64,000 nucleotides of DNA from positions 39,466,436-39,530,435 of the forward strand of contig NC_052350.1 in the NCBI RefSeq assembly GCF_009727055.1. Reading direction: 5' to 3'. This DNA comes from Benincasa hispida (taxonomy: Eukaryota > Streptophyta > Magnoliopsida > Cucurbitales > Cucurbitaceae). Below the pieces are notes generated by a model. It was given only the letters and a program-made list of their open reading frames with translations. It made no database searches and was not told the origin of the DNA. Position numbers and translations under genes: made by a program. This document shows positions 43,130-55,212 of this stretch, piece by piece (position 1 is the stretch's first letter; each line of letters starts with the position of its first letter).

Positions 43130-44625
43130 TGTTCGGCTGCTAAGTAGGTGTCGTTAATTCTACCTAGCCCAAAACAAACAATATTTATAAAACTCATACA
43201 TCTACTAAAACTAGTTCGTAGTTAAAGCGAAAGTAAGAGGTCGATCCTCAAGGAAGGTTTTAATTCTAATCATTTCTTAAATAACTTTGACTATTGAAGT
43301 AATAAAGCGGGGGTTTGATGAATTTGAAAAAACTACTAAAAATCAAAAGATAAAAGATGAATGTAAATAAGTGAGGAATAATCTTGCTTCTAGTTCTAGT
43401 TAGACGTTCAATGCAAATCGTATCATCGAATTATAAAAGTTAATTGACAATTGGATTATGCTCACAACTACTCACTCAACTCGATTAAGCTAGTCTTTAC
43501 AAAGGCGGACAACTAGCGATAACCTAGTCAAGAGAGCGTCCTAAACATTGATTAAGGTTGGATAGGCCAAACCCTAATCAACCTACATGCTCTTGCTTCT
43601 ATTGGGTTCGATAGAAGCCATATAGAATAGAACACATGCGCATTAGGTTCTAGAAATCAATTGCGTTGATTAATTGTTAAGCTAGCTTTCTCAATTAACC
43701 AAGTTTTCTCCAAAACTTGTAATTAATGCATCCTAGGAATAGCCATCAAACACACAATTACTATTGCCTCTTGTACATCTTGGCTAGACATTCCATCGAA
43801 CACATTGAAAGCAACATATTCAACAATGATTGTGACAAAACCAAGCATCTAGGCTATACATGTTCAAGATATAGATCATTCAACATGCATCAAGAAGTAA
43901 GCATAGATTTAAGAAAGCACAAATTCAGACTGCAATTCATAAGGAAAAAGAGAAAACTCAAAAGAATTGTAAGAATCCTCGAACACTAGAATCAAGATTC
44001 AATCAAAACTTCACAAATTCATAGACAAATCTTATGAAGAATTACAAAAGTATTGTTTACAATTCATCAAGAAAACAAAATCTAAGCTAAAATAAAACAA
44101 GAATTACCAAAGAGATGAAACAACTCGGAGAGAGATCCTAGCCTCTATGGAATTTTCTTCCTCCCCCCGTCGAAATCTAGAAAGTTTCAGTTTTTGTATT
44201 GCTGAAGGTCGCACCGTCGTGACCCTAGGCTGACACTTAACCGATGCCCACTTGCGCAGATGCGCAGCGCGCATGTTTTTATTTTCCGTCATTCTCCGGA
44301 GCATTGCGATGCTGCCTTGTTTTGCTGCTAATGCCTCCCAGTTTTTAATGCAGACAAACAATGGCAGATAGCAAAAATCTGCTTTTAATGACGCACAAAA
44401 GATGTCAGCTAGCAAAAAAGCTGCACATCTCCATATTTTCTTCATTCTTTTCTCCACTTCCTTTGATCTCTTTGGTTAATTTGACTCTTATGCTCTAAAC
44501 TCCTCATAATAGCTTCAAAACTGTCGGGATTGTCTTTTACTTATAAAATAGACATTTTAAGCAAACAAACATGATAAAATTGAGGGTTTTAACATAGAAA
44601 AGATAGTCTTTTACAAGACCTATCA
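43130..44625 (-). repeat. 5' LTR of the non-coding gypsy element
   Basis: 1496 bp with TGTTCGGCTGC (plus view) at the inner end and ...GACCTATCA at the outer end. Non-coding. The outer flank is TCAAG, in a Copia leader-like relic. Confidence 0.87.
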
Positions 44626-45350
44626 TCAAGGCATCATTAAATTGCTTAACAATTTCTTGTAAGTGTAACTCTTCATTTTAGACTCTAGAATTCCGCCCTA
44701 ATGAGTTAACTGTAGGAAAAAACTAAAGCAATCATATCCATTTCTGGAGTTTGAGTAAAATTCCATGCAAACATCATCCGTAGGGGGACACAAGCAAAGG
44801 TGTCTCGAGACCAAGCATGAAAGTTTACTGCAAACCAATGAAGTAGACTGTGGGATGCGTTGATCCACTTCCCTCTCCCACTTACTATAAACACTCTCTC
44901 CATTCACCTTGGTATTGACCTATACAAACACCATCCTAGGGGATACAAACAAAGGTGTCTCGAGGCCGAGCATAGATCTCACTGTGTGAACTATTTAGGG
45001 AGAAACATAAGAAGGAAATTGAAGTATAATATACATCATTGTCCTCCCACTAAATGTTTTACAAATAAGAGTTCATAACTTAGGTAAATAATAGCTAATA
45101 ATTTTATTAAGTGTAACTTTGCCCAAAGTAACATTTACGTTGGATAGTTCAACAACGTTGGTTTATATTCATTAAACACTTTAATAAACATGAATCACTT
45201 ATTGCATGCTTGTAACAAATCTATCTAATTCACCTTCCAAGTCAGTTCTCAGGTAGGGGTGTTTCATTTCTGTCAGCTAAATACCCTAACCTAAACAGAA
45301 CTGTCCTTGGACAGATGTCTCTTATAGATACATTTGTTACAAATTTAATC
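44626..45350. other. Retroelement leader-like relic
   Basis: TTAACAATTTCTTGTAAGTG at about 44645 resembles the Copia leader near 10797-10820. A diverged direct repeat (AAGGTGTCTCGAGACCAAGC and AAGGTGTCTCGAGGCCGAGC) occurs near 44797 and 44954. No coding domain. Open frames here are short and unconvincing. Confidence 0.4.
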
Positions 45351-48292
45351 TTTTATTCAAGGACTCAATTTAATTCTATTAAACTAAAATAAAAAATTAA
45401 ACTTATTTCTATTCGAATGAAAATTATTAAACATAGGTCTAAATATGAAAACTATTTTTAAACTATTTTTTTAAAAAAAAAGAATTAAACTTATGTTAAT
45501 CTGCAATTCCTTTTTCATCACATTACATACATATAATACTATTAAAGTAATGAAATATATATCCTATGGTAGATTATTCTATATTACATAGATTATGACA
45601 TCCCCATGTTGGATGGTTACATGAATCCTCCATATTTGAATATTTATGCAAGACAACCATTATTAGTAATGGTTTTTAAAGTTTATCTCATTCCAAATTT
45701 TAGCACTTCACTTGATAAATTTCATAAAATATTGTCATAGCTTTGTTGTCCATTAACTTTCAAGTTTATCGCATTCCAAATTTTAGCACTTCAATTGATA
45801 AATTTCACAAAATATTGTCATAGCTTTGAACTATAGGATTTCAAAGCATGTATAATTTTTGCTAGATTTCTGCTAACAAACCTAAAAAAGGTTACCTTTT
45901 CAAACTTCATGAACCAAAAAAAGAAAAACCAATATCTCAGTTCAAAATAGAATTTAAACCTTTAAATTATAAATTGGTCTTTCATGGGCTGCATAGAAAA
46001 CGCTCATATAAAATCTCAAAAGTCAGTCTCATTCCATGATTCTCTCTGTAGTTAACAGTTAGTATCAAGGTTATAAATGCTGAATATCAACAAAAATATT
46101 AACATTTCAATTTTAAGATTTCAATTTTATATAAATGTAGATAGAAATATCAACAAAATGTCGATGCGAGGAATATATCTAGAAAATTAAAACAATATTT
46201 AAATTAAAAGATAAATAATTAACACTTTTTAAATAAGTTAACATCTCTATTATTTATATGATATTTACATTTGTTTCATGTCGTCACTTATTTTTTACGT
46301 TTCATAATTTTTCTACAATACAATGGATATGTCGATTTACCCTCTTGTGGATATTGAACCCTGAAAATGCAGAAATGTCGATAGAAATGTCGACATGATA
46401 ACGAAAAGTTATACCATGGTTAGGACCAAGGGATAAAACGAGGCTTCTTGCCTTTGAATTCATAATTTTTAATTTTCATGGACATCATCTCTTGTTCTCC
46501 AGTCAACCATTTTGAACCATCCATTATTTTATACAATCCAAACACAAATGACATAAATTCAAACTCCTCAACCCTATATTCAATAACCATCAGCTTATTA
46601 AAACCCTGAGTCAAACAAAAAATAAACATTTTGAATTTTAAGAGATAAATTCAAACATACTCCAAATGGAAGGACTCTAATTCTAAAAAAAAAAATGAAA
46701 GTGATACATATCAAATTCAAAGAATTGGTAGAGACAAACAAGCCATGGGCCACTTGATGACACTAAGGTTGGTGGAAGAGGAAAAAGAAGCCACTAACAA
46801 ACCAAAGAAACATAACACACAAGGTAAAAACAACCCACAATCAAGTTCACTTTTTTCATAAAGGCATTGGGAAGGGTATGTTAGAAATTTCAATGTGAAA
46901 GTGGATGATGTGAGTGTGACTTAATTCCAAACAGTATATAGCTAATAACTACTTTGGATTCCTTTCTCTAATCCAACATTACAAACAATTAGTCCCCTGT
47001 TTCCATTGCATTTCAAAACATGAGAGCACTTTGTGTTGACAAAACTTGACCTCTACCTGCCCCACAACTCCATTTCAATGCAAAAATTTCAACATTCTTA
47101 TTCATACCTTTCCTTAACCCTTCTTCTTTTGTCTTCCCTTTTCTAATAAGGGATTGTGTCACAATGTATTGATAAAGTTATCTTTGGCTTCTAAATGGCA
47201 CAAAACCCAGTCAAGTTGACTATATAGAGCGATATGAAGTTGCGAAACAAAGAAAGTGAGAAAACGACGGAAAAAATGAAAGTCTACACAAGATTTACTT
47301 GGTTCACTAACAAGGACATATCAGTTTATTATTAGAGAGAAATATCAGATACCATAGGTTGCAGAGGTTCCAATGGGGTTAGATAGTTTATCTATGGTAC
47401 CTCTCTAAATTCTAGGTCCATGATCATAAATCACATAAAATACGAATACAGTTTAGGTTTAAGGGATTCCAACATAAAGTATTGACCCTAGGCCCTCTCT
47501 AAACTCTAGTGAGACCCCGTGTTTGTTCATTCGAAGCACTAGATAATAGATTCAAGACATTCCAACATAAAGTATTGATCTAAGAAAAACTTGGTCATAT
47601 ATGAAAATAACAAAGTTAAGGGTAATAACGATTACGTTTATAAAATAAAATTTGAAAAGTGACTTTATAACTTTAGACCTTGGGTAAGAATTGAAAATGA
47701 TTTATAAAATGAAAATCATAGAAAGAAAAAGAATAGTTAATAAGCTTATTTGCATATGACATTATGTATATCCACAAAAAAACGTATCACAAATGGTTAA
47801 CATGCTCAACTTCATAGTAAAAGGTTTAACTACCATTTTTTGTGATATGGATGAACTCTACTATAATTGATCAATTTACAGTCAGGTAAAAGAAAAGTTG
47901 TTGAATTAACATATAAGTGATTTCTATTCTTAAACAGTGGAATTATATGACTAATGAGTACAAAGAGTATTGTTATTTAACATATAAGCAAACTCTGTGT
48001 TAGTACAGCTTGCTTGGATACAATCAATCTCTATACATTGCATGAAAAAACAAACTCTAAACAATAGACAAAGAATGTCATGTTGCCATGACTATGACAG
48101 ATGATTTAGTATAGATATTATATTAGGAACAACTCTTTAAGAAGAGTTGCAAGCTAAGAAGAACAAAAAATAGTATTAAAGATTAGTCATAAATACCATT
48201 TGATTATGAAGCCAGGGAAGTTTGAATAGCTCCTGATAAGTTATGAGTTCCATACCTTGCTAGAAGTGTCAAATTTGCACGACCTATGATTA
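45351..48292. other. AT-rich intergenic region downstream of the C2 gene
   Basis: No gene or element recognised. GTCGATAGAAATGTCGAC-type words near 46150 and 46375-46400 suggest an old DNA transposon. A 67-base direct repeat is listed separately. The last part should hold the 3' UTR and poly(A) site of the C2 gene; no strong signal was chosen. Confidence 0.4.
45679..45828. repeat. 67-bp direct repeat pair
   Basis: AAGTTTATC(T/G)CATTCC...TAGCTTTG at 45679-45745 and 45762-45828, with only three or so differences, 16 bases apart. It looks like a local duplication. Confidence 0.85.
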
Positions 48293-49642
48293 TCAGAAGA
48301 ATGCCCTGCTACCGTAGAAAACCCGAGATCCGTCCTTTTTATTTTGGTCGATTTCGGGTTTGGGATCATGGCTTTGAATCACAACACCTCGGTGTTCAAG
48401 CTCAGGCTTATCGAGATCCATCGGAAGTTTCATCTTTGCCAAAGACTCTGTAAACTGCTGCATACTCTTCATATACATGTCAACAATTTGCTGCTGCATT
48501 GCAGATTGCTCGGCATCAAGATTAATGTTCCCTAAAGGAGCTGAAAAGAGCTGACCAAATTTCACAGAAGGAATACTTCCTTCCTTTTTTATGCTAATCT
48601 TATCTTCCTTCTTTGTAAATTTTGATTCCTTATCCTCCACAGCTCGGCCACTCTTCCGTGAAGTTGGAGTATCTGGACAACGACCAGAGACTTGATTTTT
48701 GGCTTCAGTAGTAGTGACTGAAGCATTAACAGAATTCAACGACTCACCTGAGAAACGGGTTTTCTTTTCAGCAGAATCAACAGAGTTTCTATCATCACTT
48801 AAACTCGTCGTTGTGGAGCTTAAAAAGCTGGAGTTTCGAATGCTGCTGTCATTTGGGGAAACTGATCCCGGTTGGTGTTCTTCAGTTGAATTAGCAGTCA
48901 TTTCAAAGTCATAGGGCGGTTGAGGAGGCGACGCACCGAGACGGAGAAACGTGGCAATTCCAGGCCTCGAACAGGAATCATTTCTGGCCAGAGCAAAGTA
49001 CTCAGATACCATTTGTTGATTCTCCATCACCACATTAACATCAGGGAATTCAATCCTAGAATACTCAGCTGAATCCAACATCACTTCTGATATTTTCCTG
49101 TCCAACAACACAACTTCTGAAGAAATAGATGAACTAACCGGCAGATCGGATACCGAATTCAATGCATCAGCACGCAACGATTTATCTAACGACAGACTTA
49201 ACTGGACCGTTCCAGCCGGGGAATGGAAGAGATCTGTAGAAGAGAGGCTATAATTCTCTGTCACTTTCCCTTTACCAATAACTTGTGATAGTGGGACCAA
49301 AGCAAATCCCAAAAGCTGATCTTCCAAATAGTTTCTAGCCCTACTAAGCATCCAAATCTCACATTTGAGAACAGAATCAAGCTGAGTAATTTTCATCCTC
49401 AAATTTTCATTGAAATCAGGATTCTTCCCACCTCCATGAATGACTCTAGTGGACAAGGTTTGGTCTGGATTATAAGTGAGAGAAAACTTTGCATAAACAT
49501 CCTGGTTTTCATAGATGCATATATTGTGAATGTTTCTAGCATGATGAACAAAAATTTCAAGAACCCCAGAAGATTCAGAATCACCCATGTTGCTTGAATT
49601 CATATCATACCCAAACACGGAAATCTCATCAAAGGAATCCAT
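48293..49642 (-). CDS. C2-domain protein, single coding exon
   Basis: The one intact cellular gene: 449 residues from the ATG at 49642. The frame stays open upstream to a GTG at 49684, but MDSFDEISVF at 49642 is the first ATG. A C2 domain spans about residues 25-150, from GVLEIFVHHARNIHNICIY through VYAKFSLTYN, LSTRVIHGGGKNPDFNENLR and CEIWMLSRARNYLEDQLLGF to PAGTVQLSLS. C2 domains bind membrane lipids, often with calcium; here only some of the usual Asp ligands are seen, so calcium binding is uncertain. The middle (about 170-340) is Ser-rich and probably disordered; a Lys/Glu-rich part follows. A short helix (QQQIVDMYMKSMQQFTESLA) and the C-terminus SRVFYGSRAFF are features I associate with a plant family of small C2 proteins. 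There are no membrane segments. A 5' UTR intron is likely. The exact cellular role is unknown. Confidence 0.92.
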   Translation of the reverse strand: MDSFDEISVFGYDMNSSNMGDSESSGVLEIFVHHARNIHNICIYENQDVYAKFSLTYNPDQTLSTRVIHGGGKNPDFNENLRMKITQLDSVLKCEIWMLSRARNYLEDQLLGFALVPLSQVIGKGKVTENYSLSSTDLFHSPAGTVQLSLSLDKSLRADALNSVSDLPVSSSISSEVVLLDRKISEVMLDSAEYSRIEFPDVNVVMENQQMVSEYFALARNDSCSRPGIATFLRLGASPPQPPYDFEMTANSTEEHQPGSVSPNDSSIRNSSFLSSTTTSLSDDRNSVDSAEKKTRFSGESLNSVNASVTTTEAKNQVSGRCPDTPTSRKSGRAVEDKESKFTKKEDKISIKKEGSIPSVKFGQLFSAPLGNINLDAEQSAMQQQIVDMYMKSMQQFTESLAKMKLPMDLDKPELEHRGVVIQSHDPKPEIDQNKKDGSRVFYGSRAFF

Positions 49643-49726
49643 CAGAAAATCACTTCCTCGGCAATTCAAATTCACCAACACCACCCCTTTTCTTAAAAAA
49701 AAAAAACTAAAAAAATCTCCTCCACT

Positions 49727-49892
49727 CTAATCAATAAAACAAAAGATCAATCACAAACGAACCCATCACAAGACAAACCAATCAAAACTCAACAATCTGA
49801 AGAAAACAAACAGAACCCATTTGAATTCCCAACAAAAAATTCTCGAAAACCCAAGAAAGGAATCACAAAAACAGAGAGAAAGAGGAACTTAC
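49727..49892 (-). other. Probable 5' UTR intron of the C2 gene
   Basis: On the minus strand a consensus donor TAT|GTAAGTTCC at 49892 is followed by T-rich DNA and an acceptor TTTTATTGATTAG at 49727, 84 bases upstream of the ATG. An alternative acceptor CTTCAG lies near 49798. The first exon would cover about 49893-50020. Confidence 0.5.
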
Positions 49893-50200
49893 ATAGAGAG
49901 AAAAATGAAAAGCAATGATGATAATGATTGGGGGTTGTTGCTTTGAACAACTTTTGATTGGTTTATGGTGAAAGGAAGGAGGGGGTGGGTGAGCGATAGA
50001 GATTTTTAAGGGGACTTTTGGTTTTGGGTTTTGTTTTTGGCTTTTGGGGGTTTTGGGGTTTACTTTTGCTTGACATTGCAGCTTCCACTTCCCGCGATAA
50101 TTGGTTCCACTGAGGAAATTGGAGGCCCCCAGTCGGTCCCAACTCCATTCTCCCAAAAATCTTCACAACCATCGCCATTGCGCGGGCGAACCAAAATCCC
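49893..50200 (-). promoter_or_regulatory. Probable 5' UTR exon and promoter-proximal region
   Basis: CT-rich leader on the minus strand (ATCTCTATCGCTCACCC; TTTTTCTCTCTAT before the donor), preceded by GC-richer DNA with CAAAAGCC and CCCCAAAACC repeats. I see no clear TATA box. Open frames overlapping it (49863-50156, 49963-50202) lack any domain. Confidence 0.35.
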
Positions 50201-50480
50201 ATAAGGCCATAACTTACTCAAGAGAAAAACTTAAAAAATTATTTTCAAATATACTTTTTTAAAAGATGATTTTAATTAATTTATCTTTTATGGATAGGTA
50301 AAGGAACATGAACTAATCGTAACTTAGACTTCAACTAATCATTGTTCATTACAAAATATAACTCTCTACTTCACTCTTACATTTCTTGTAGCCATTCTTG
50401 AAAAATTATGCTTCATAATCGTAGCATAAAATTTCCATTGGTATCTATACAAGGAGTGAGTTAAAAATGTGATAAAAAGA
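50201..50480. other. AT-rich upstream flank of the C2 gene
   Basis: No feature recognised. It probably contains distal promoter sequence of the C2 gene, given the neighbour's direction. Confidence 0.3.
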
Positions 50481-50862
50481 TATTTTTGGTCCCTGAACTT
50501 TCGTGAAAGTAATAAATTAGTCCTTGAAGTTTAGTTGGTAACGAGATAATTTCAAATGTGTAACAATTTTCTCCACAAACTTTAATAAGTAACACTTTAG
50601 TTCTTATACTTTGAAATTTCTAATGATTTAGTCCCTATAATGAATTTTTTTTTATCAAAATTAAGTTTCAATTTATTCATAATGACTTAGTCTTTCTAGT
50701 TTAGAAGAAATTTCATTCAACCAAATTAATATTTTTTTATGTTCAGGACTAAATCATTATAAAATTGTTAAGTATAATAACTAAATTTTTACATATTAAA
50801 TATGGACTAAATATTTACAAATTTGAAGGTATAAGGACTAAATATAGTTCACTCCATGTTTG
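50481..50862. mobile_element. Foldback MITE (GGTCCCTGAAC / GGACTAAAT type)
   Basis: The left arm has TTTTGGTCCCTGAACTTTC and TTAGTCCTTGAAGTTTAG; the right arm has the inverted words GGACTAAAT, AAGGTATAAGGACTAAAT. The arms are long and imperfect with AT-rich loops, as in plant foldback elements with Mutator-like ends. Non-coding. Confidence 0.6.
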
Positions 50863-51617
50863 AGACTCTAATCATAATAGTTGGTGTTTCCAACTATTAT
50901 AACTTACTATTAAGTACAGTATTATTATTTCAATTTTTTTTGTTACAGTATTTTCTAGTTCTTACTCATCCTATCTTTTCTTTTTTGTTATAGTATTTAT
51001 TATTTATTACTCAAATTAAAATAGTCTGCACCTCAAACACACACAATCATAACTTATAGACGAATATAATATAAATAATTAACCTTTTTAACTTATTTAG
51101 CGTAAAATGTACATGGTATGCAATTAACTAAATTTAGATGTTTTATACTGTAAACATTGAATTAATGATGTTAGTATAGAGACCTATTTAATTGAACATC
51201 CAACATTTGACTTGATATCGAATGTTCTTGACCTATTACTTTTTTAGTAGACAAACTACTTTATTGACATATCTTTTGAAAATTTAAAGATCTACTAGCT
51301 TATTAAGAAGAAAAATAGAGAACTTAATAAATACAACTCACTAAGTTTTGGATATGTTTGTTAACCGTTTGGTTGTTTTTACATTAAGCTTATAATTACC
51401 ACTTAAATCTATGTGTTTATAATTATTATCATCTACCTTTACAAACGTTTTAAAATTTAAACCGATTTATGAAATTTATAATTAAAAATTAGTTTTTGAA
51501 TACTTTTATATATTTGTAATTTGGTAATTAAGGCTGGTCAATCCTTTTTTTTTTAAAAAAATAAAAGATAAAAGATAAAGGTTGGCTAAGTTTAGAACAT
51601 TATTTCTTAGATGAATT
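50863..51617. other. AT-rich intergenic DNA
   Basis: No gene, repeat or element recognised beyond simple A/T runs near 51546-51575. Confidence 0.4.
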
Positions 51618-54430
51618 GTCATAGTCCTCTCTCGATCAATCAAATAAATTTTATAATTACCGATCACTACTACCTACGCTACTGAATAGTATATATGGCA
51701 AGATCGGATCAATCCATAAGGAAGTGCAAATATAATTTCAATCTAATTAGATTTCTAACTAAAGCAGTAACCAGGAGAAAATAAAGTGCAGGAATATAAA
51801 TAGCGAAAAATAAAATGTGAGAAAATAAAACCGGCCTAGCTTAGAGAATAGGATCAACCAAATGTTTGATTGGTCACAAAATTTCTATGGATAATTTCAC
51901 TCGAACTAATGTGCTTAGCTTACTTGCTTGGATAGCCAAGACAAGTACTCGAATTAACTAATTAATTGTTCAATTAAACTAGATGTTTGATTAAATGAGT
52001 TTGATAGCATTCATAGAAAACTCACATCCACCTTAATTAATTTCTTAATTAGGTTAATTGTTCATTTGTTCGGGTTCAATAGCGTCCATAACAAGAAAAC
52101 ACCCACATTAAGTTTAGGGGATTTCACTAAGACAATTAATATATCAGACAACCTAAGCTACTAATTAGTTTTATTCTTGAATCGATTAATCATGCAATAT
52201 TGTAAAAGGATTGTCCTAAACAACCTAGAATTTACACATAAACATGCTTCAACCTTTGCCCCAATGCAATATAGGTGTATTTATTATCGGGATTTATGCC
52301 CTAAAGCCTCGTAGTTAAATTAATTATTTAATATAATAGTTTATTATTTCAAATATGCGATAATTAATTATCCATTATGGAAAAAAGCCAAGGTTATTTC
52401 ATGAGATTTGAACAGTATGTAGTAGACATATAAGTAGATCATATTCAAATAATAACCTAAAGGGTATATAGCATATGGATAAGGTTCGATGTCTTATCCT
52501 GGTAACACTATTGATACGACCTAATATGTAAGGGTTACAAATGTTCTAAGTGTTATAAACGATGTAATCGAAATAGTTCGCGTAGAGACATACGAGTGGA
52601 GGTATCCTATACAACGACATTGTATAAGATTGGACTACGAAATACTTAATCTCTCTTTGTAACACCGTTGACTGAAGAGATTAATATTTCATAAGATAAC
52701 CATGTTACTTGATCTCAATCCTGAGTGAGTTATGATCTCCTGTTTGTGAGGGCAATCCTTTGATTTTTATGGGTGAGAGTGGCCCGAGTCACCGACTCAA
52801 TAAGCTACCATTTGGAGGATGTGTCCAAGTAGGGAGCTGAGAACATAGCTACACAAGATGAAACTCACTCCTTCCCGCCTTTAGGGTAATAGAGGAGTAG
52901 TTTCCCTTAAGCGGTGATTTTGGGTCTTCAACAAAGGGTACCCTCCCTCTCACTAGCCCAAGAGGGACTTGGTTTATGGTAGGACCATAAACAAATTGTT
53001 CATTAGAGGAATCAGTGGTACTAAGGAATAAGAGATAATTATAGGGGTAAAATGGTAATTTGATCTAGCTATAATTACGAACTACTCTTGAAGGATCGAC
53101 TTAATATAATGGTTAAATCATGGACGTAAAATATTCTATAATACAAAGAATGCAGTTGTTGGATCTTTAATGAGTGACCACAGTTAACGAATGTTCATTA
53201 ACATAATTAAAAAGTTTAATTAGTTAATGTCAAATCATTGAAACTTCTAATTTGTAAAGTCAATTAAATCCCTACTAACTCATAACGGGTAAACAATGAC
53301 CAATAGTTTTAGAAGAGTTTTAATTATTCAAATTATTAAAGGGAATAATATTAATTGTATATGATACCATTAATATCATGTATATCGATACATTATAATA
53401 TAACATTAATTTCGGATGAGATTCAAAATTAAATTTTATAATAAAAGGAGATTTATTATTTGAATATGATTCAAATAACTAATATGAGTAAGATTTATAT
53501 TATAACTATAGGTTATGAGAGAGATAAATATTTGAATAAATTTCAAATATTTAATAAATTAAATATAAGATAGTTAATTTTTTAAAATTCATTAGCAAAG
53601 AGAGAAACTACTCAAAAGTAAGTTTGTTCTTCCCTGTAGAAATTGTTTCATGCTTAACATAATACATAATATATGTTACTTCTTTTGTGTGTTGTAATTT
53701 AAAAACAAAATCAAAGTAAAGTGATCATTCACTTCTGTTGTGGGATTCAATCCCTTCATTTATCTCTAGCATAACTAAGAGTCTATGAAGATTGGCCAAA
53801 TCAAACATACATTCTAAGCATAGAAATTATCATTCATTCAAGAATCATAGAAAAATCAAGAAAACCCTAGATTAAAATAAAAGAATTCTCACAATCAATC
53901 CATGGGTTTCACCTAACTCTAAGTTATCATACCCACCTTATCCCACGAAATCGGTCCAAAATGGAGATTACAATCATAAACAATTCCCACGAACAAAGAA
54001 AAATAGAGAAAATGGGAAAAGAAGAGAAGAAAATCAGATTAGGAACTAGAAACTCTAGCTGATATAACCTAAAATGGGAAAATTTTGATTTCTAACATTC
54101 AGAGCACCTAGGCACTACAGGCACCACCTAGGCGCTGATTGCTCCTTACCGCAACGCCTGGTGTAGTGCTTACGCGCTGCCTAGATGCTCTCAAAACTGT
54201 AGCTTATGGTTCAAGCTACCATCTTTAATGGTAGTTTTGTAATTTTTGCCTCTTTTGGTCTGGTTGTTTTGTTAGGATTCCGAATCGATCCGTTTTAGAT
54301 TTGTTAGCTCCCTAACTCTCAATTCTATCTCTTGGATGCTCGATACCTATAAAATAAACAACTAAACATATTCAATAACATAATAATCTTGAGTTAAACT
54401 GAGCAAAGTAATATATTTTGAATGCTAACA
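51618..54430 (-). repeat. Diverged gypsy-type LTR, interrupted by a solo LTR
   Basis: The order of segments parallels the LTR at 43130-44625: GATCAATCCATAAGGAAG, an ACTCGAATTAACTAATTAATTG stretch, a TTCAATAGCGTCCATA part, CACCTAGGCGC words near 54110-54180, and CCTATAAAATAAACAACTAAAC near 54348. The right end is put at GCTAACA (54430); the left end near 51618 is uncertain. It is split by 52285-53758. No internal region or PBS is attached. It could be a solo LTR or a fragment. Confidence 0.5.
52285..53758 (+). mobile_element. Solo LTR, 1474 bp, with target duplication TTTAT
   Basis: It begins TATCGGGATTTATGCCC (decayed TG) and ends GATTCAATCCCTTCA, flanked by TTTAT at 52280-52284 and 53759-53763. 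Its inner words (CTATACAACGACATTGTATAAG; TCCTGAGTGAGTTATGA; AGAGGAATCAGTGGTACTAAGG) follow the order seen in the Copia LTRs at 11504-15385 and 25609-27371, so it belongs to the same broad LTR group. Non-coding. Confidence 0.82.
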
Positions 54431-54837
54431 AAAAGTATACAGAGGGACTTGGAGTTTAAACCCATTTTGGAGTACAATTGATGATGGCCATTGGATTTTT
54501 GTTACTTGTTTGGAAGTTCAACTATAAATACATTGCCACCTTAGCCATTGTAATTCTTTTACCATTGGGAAGAATGTCCAATAACTTTTTACCAAAGAAT
54601 AAATTGATAATAAAACTAATTTGATTAAAATATTATTATGGTTCTAGACAATTAACACTTGTTCAATTTTAATCCTTATACTTTTAAATGAAATTTATAA
54701 ACAATCCTTATGGTTAATTTATTATTGATTTTCTAAAAATTAATACTTTATATTACATAGATCAAAACAATACTTTATATTGATTTTTTTTAAGTATAAA
54801 ATAAAATAAAAAATGTTAAAAGGATAAAGACTAACTA

Positions 54838-55212
54838 TGACCCCGTTTGATAACAATTTGGTTTTTGATAATTAAGTTTATAAGCACTACTTTCACCTAT
54901 AAATTTCTTTATATACTTTTCACTGATGCTTCTGAAAACTAAGTCAAAATTTAAAATCTAAAAGAAAAGATAGTTTTTGTCTTTAGAATTTGACAAGGAA
55001 TTCAAGTTTTTCTTTAACCTATGTAAAAATCATAACTGAAAATAAATTTCATAAAATAATAATAATAATACACAGAAAATTTAAAATGAAATTGTTATGG
55101 AAATCAAGCTATGTAATTGAACTAAAATTTGAATTTGAATTTCTTTTCCTACTTATGTTATGTATTAGTAAATAGTCAATTTTCAAATAAAGTCATCAAA
55201 CAACGACCTTAT
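54838..55212. mobile_element. hAT-like MITE, decayed
   Basis: Starts ACCCCGTTTGATAACAATTTGG; ends with CATCAAACAACGACC, a mutated reverse complement (…TATCAAACGGGGT). The body is AT-rich and non-coding, so the frame at 54990-55175 is not a gene. Related to the better-kept copy at 57437-57734. Confidence 0.6.

Larger units (their letters stand above)
34971..44625 (-). mobile_element. Non-coding gypsy-type element, interrupted
   Basis: Minus-strand element. 5' LTR 43130-44625 and PBS 43107-43126; its internal region lies in two parts (41658-43106 and 36179-37166) because another element (37167-41657) sits inside it. The polypurine tract (AAGTTGGGGGTATTTT-like on the minus strand at about 36179-36195) and the 3' LTR (34971-36178) follow. 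The internal region totals about 2.4 kb and has no recognisable gag, protease, RT or integrase, so it depended on other elements. The left LTR lacks its last 294 bases, so no target duplication can be read. Confidence 0.75.

Noticed and set aside
49863..50202. Two overlapping minus-strand frames upstream of the C2 gene
   Set aside because: They are low-complexity Pro/Lys/Ser stretches over the predicted leader exon and intron donor, with no domain.
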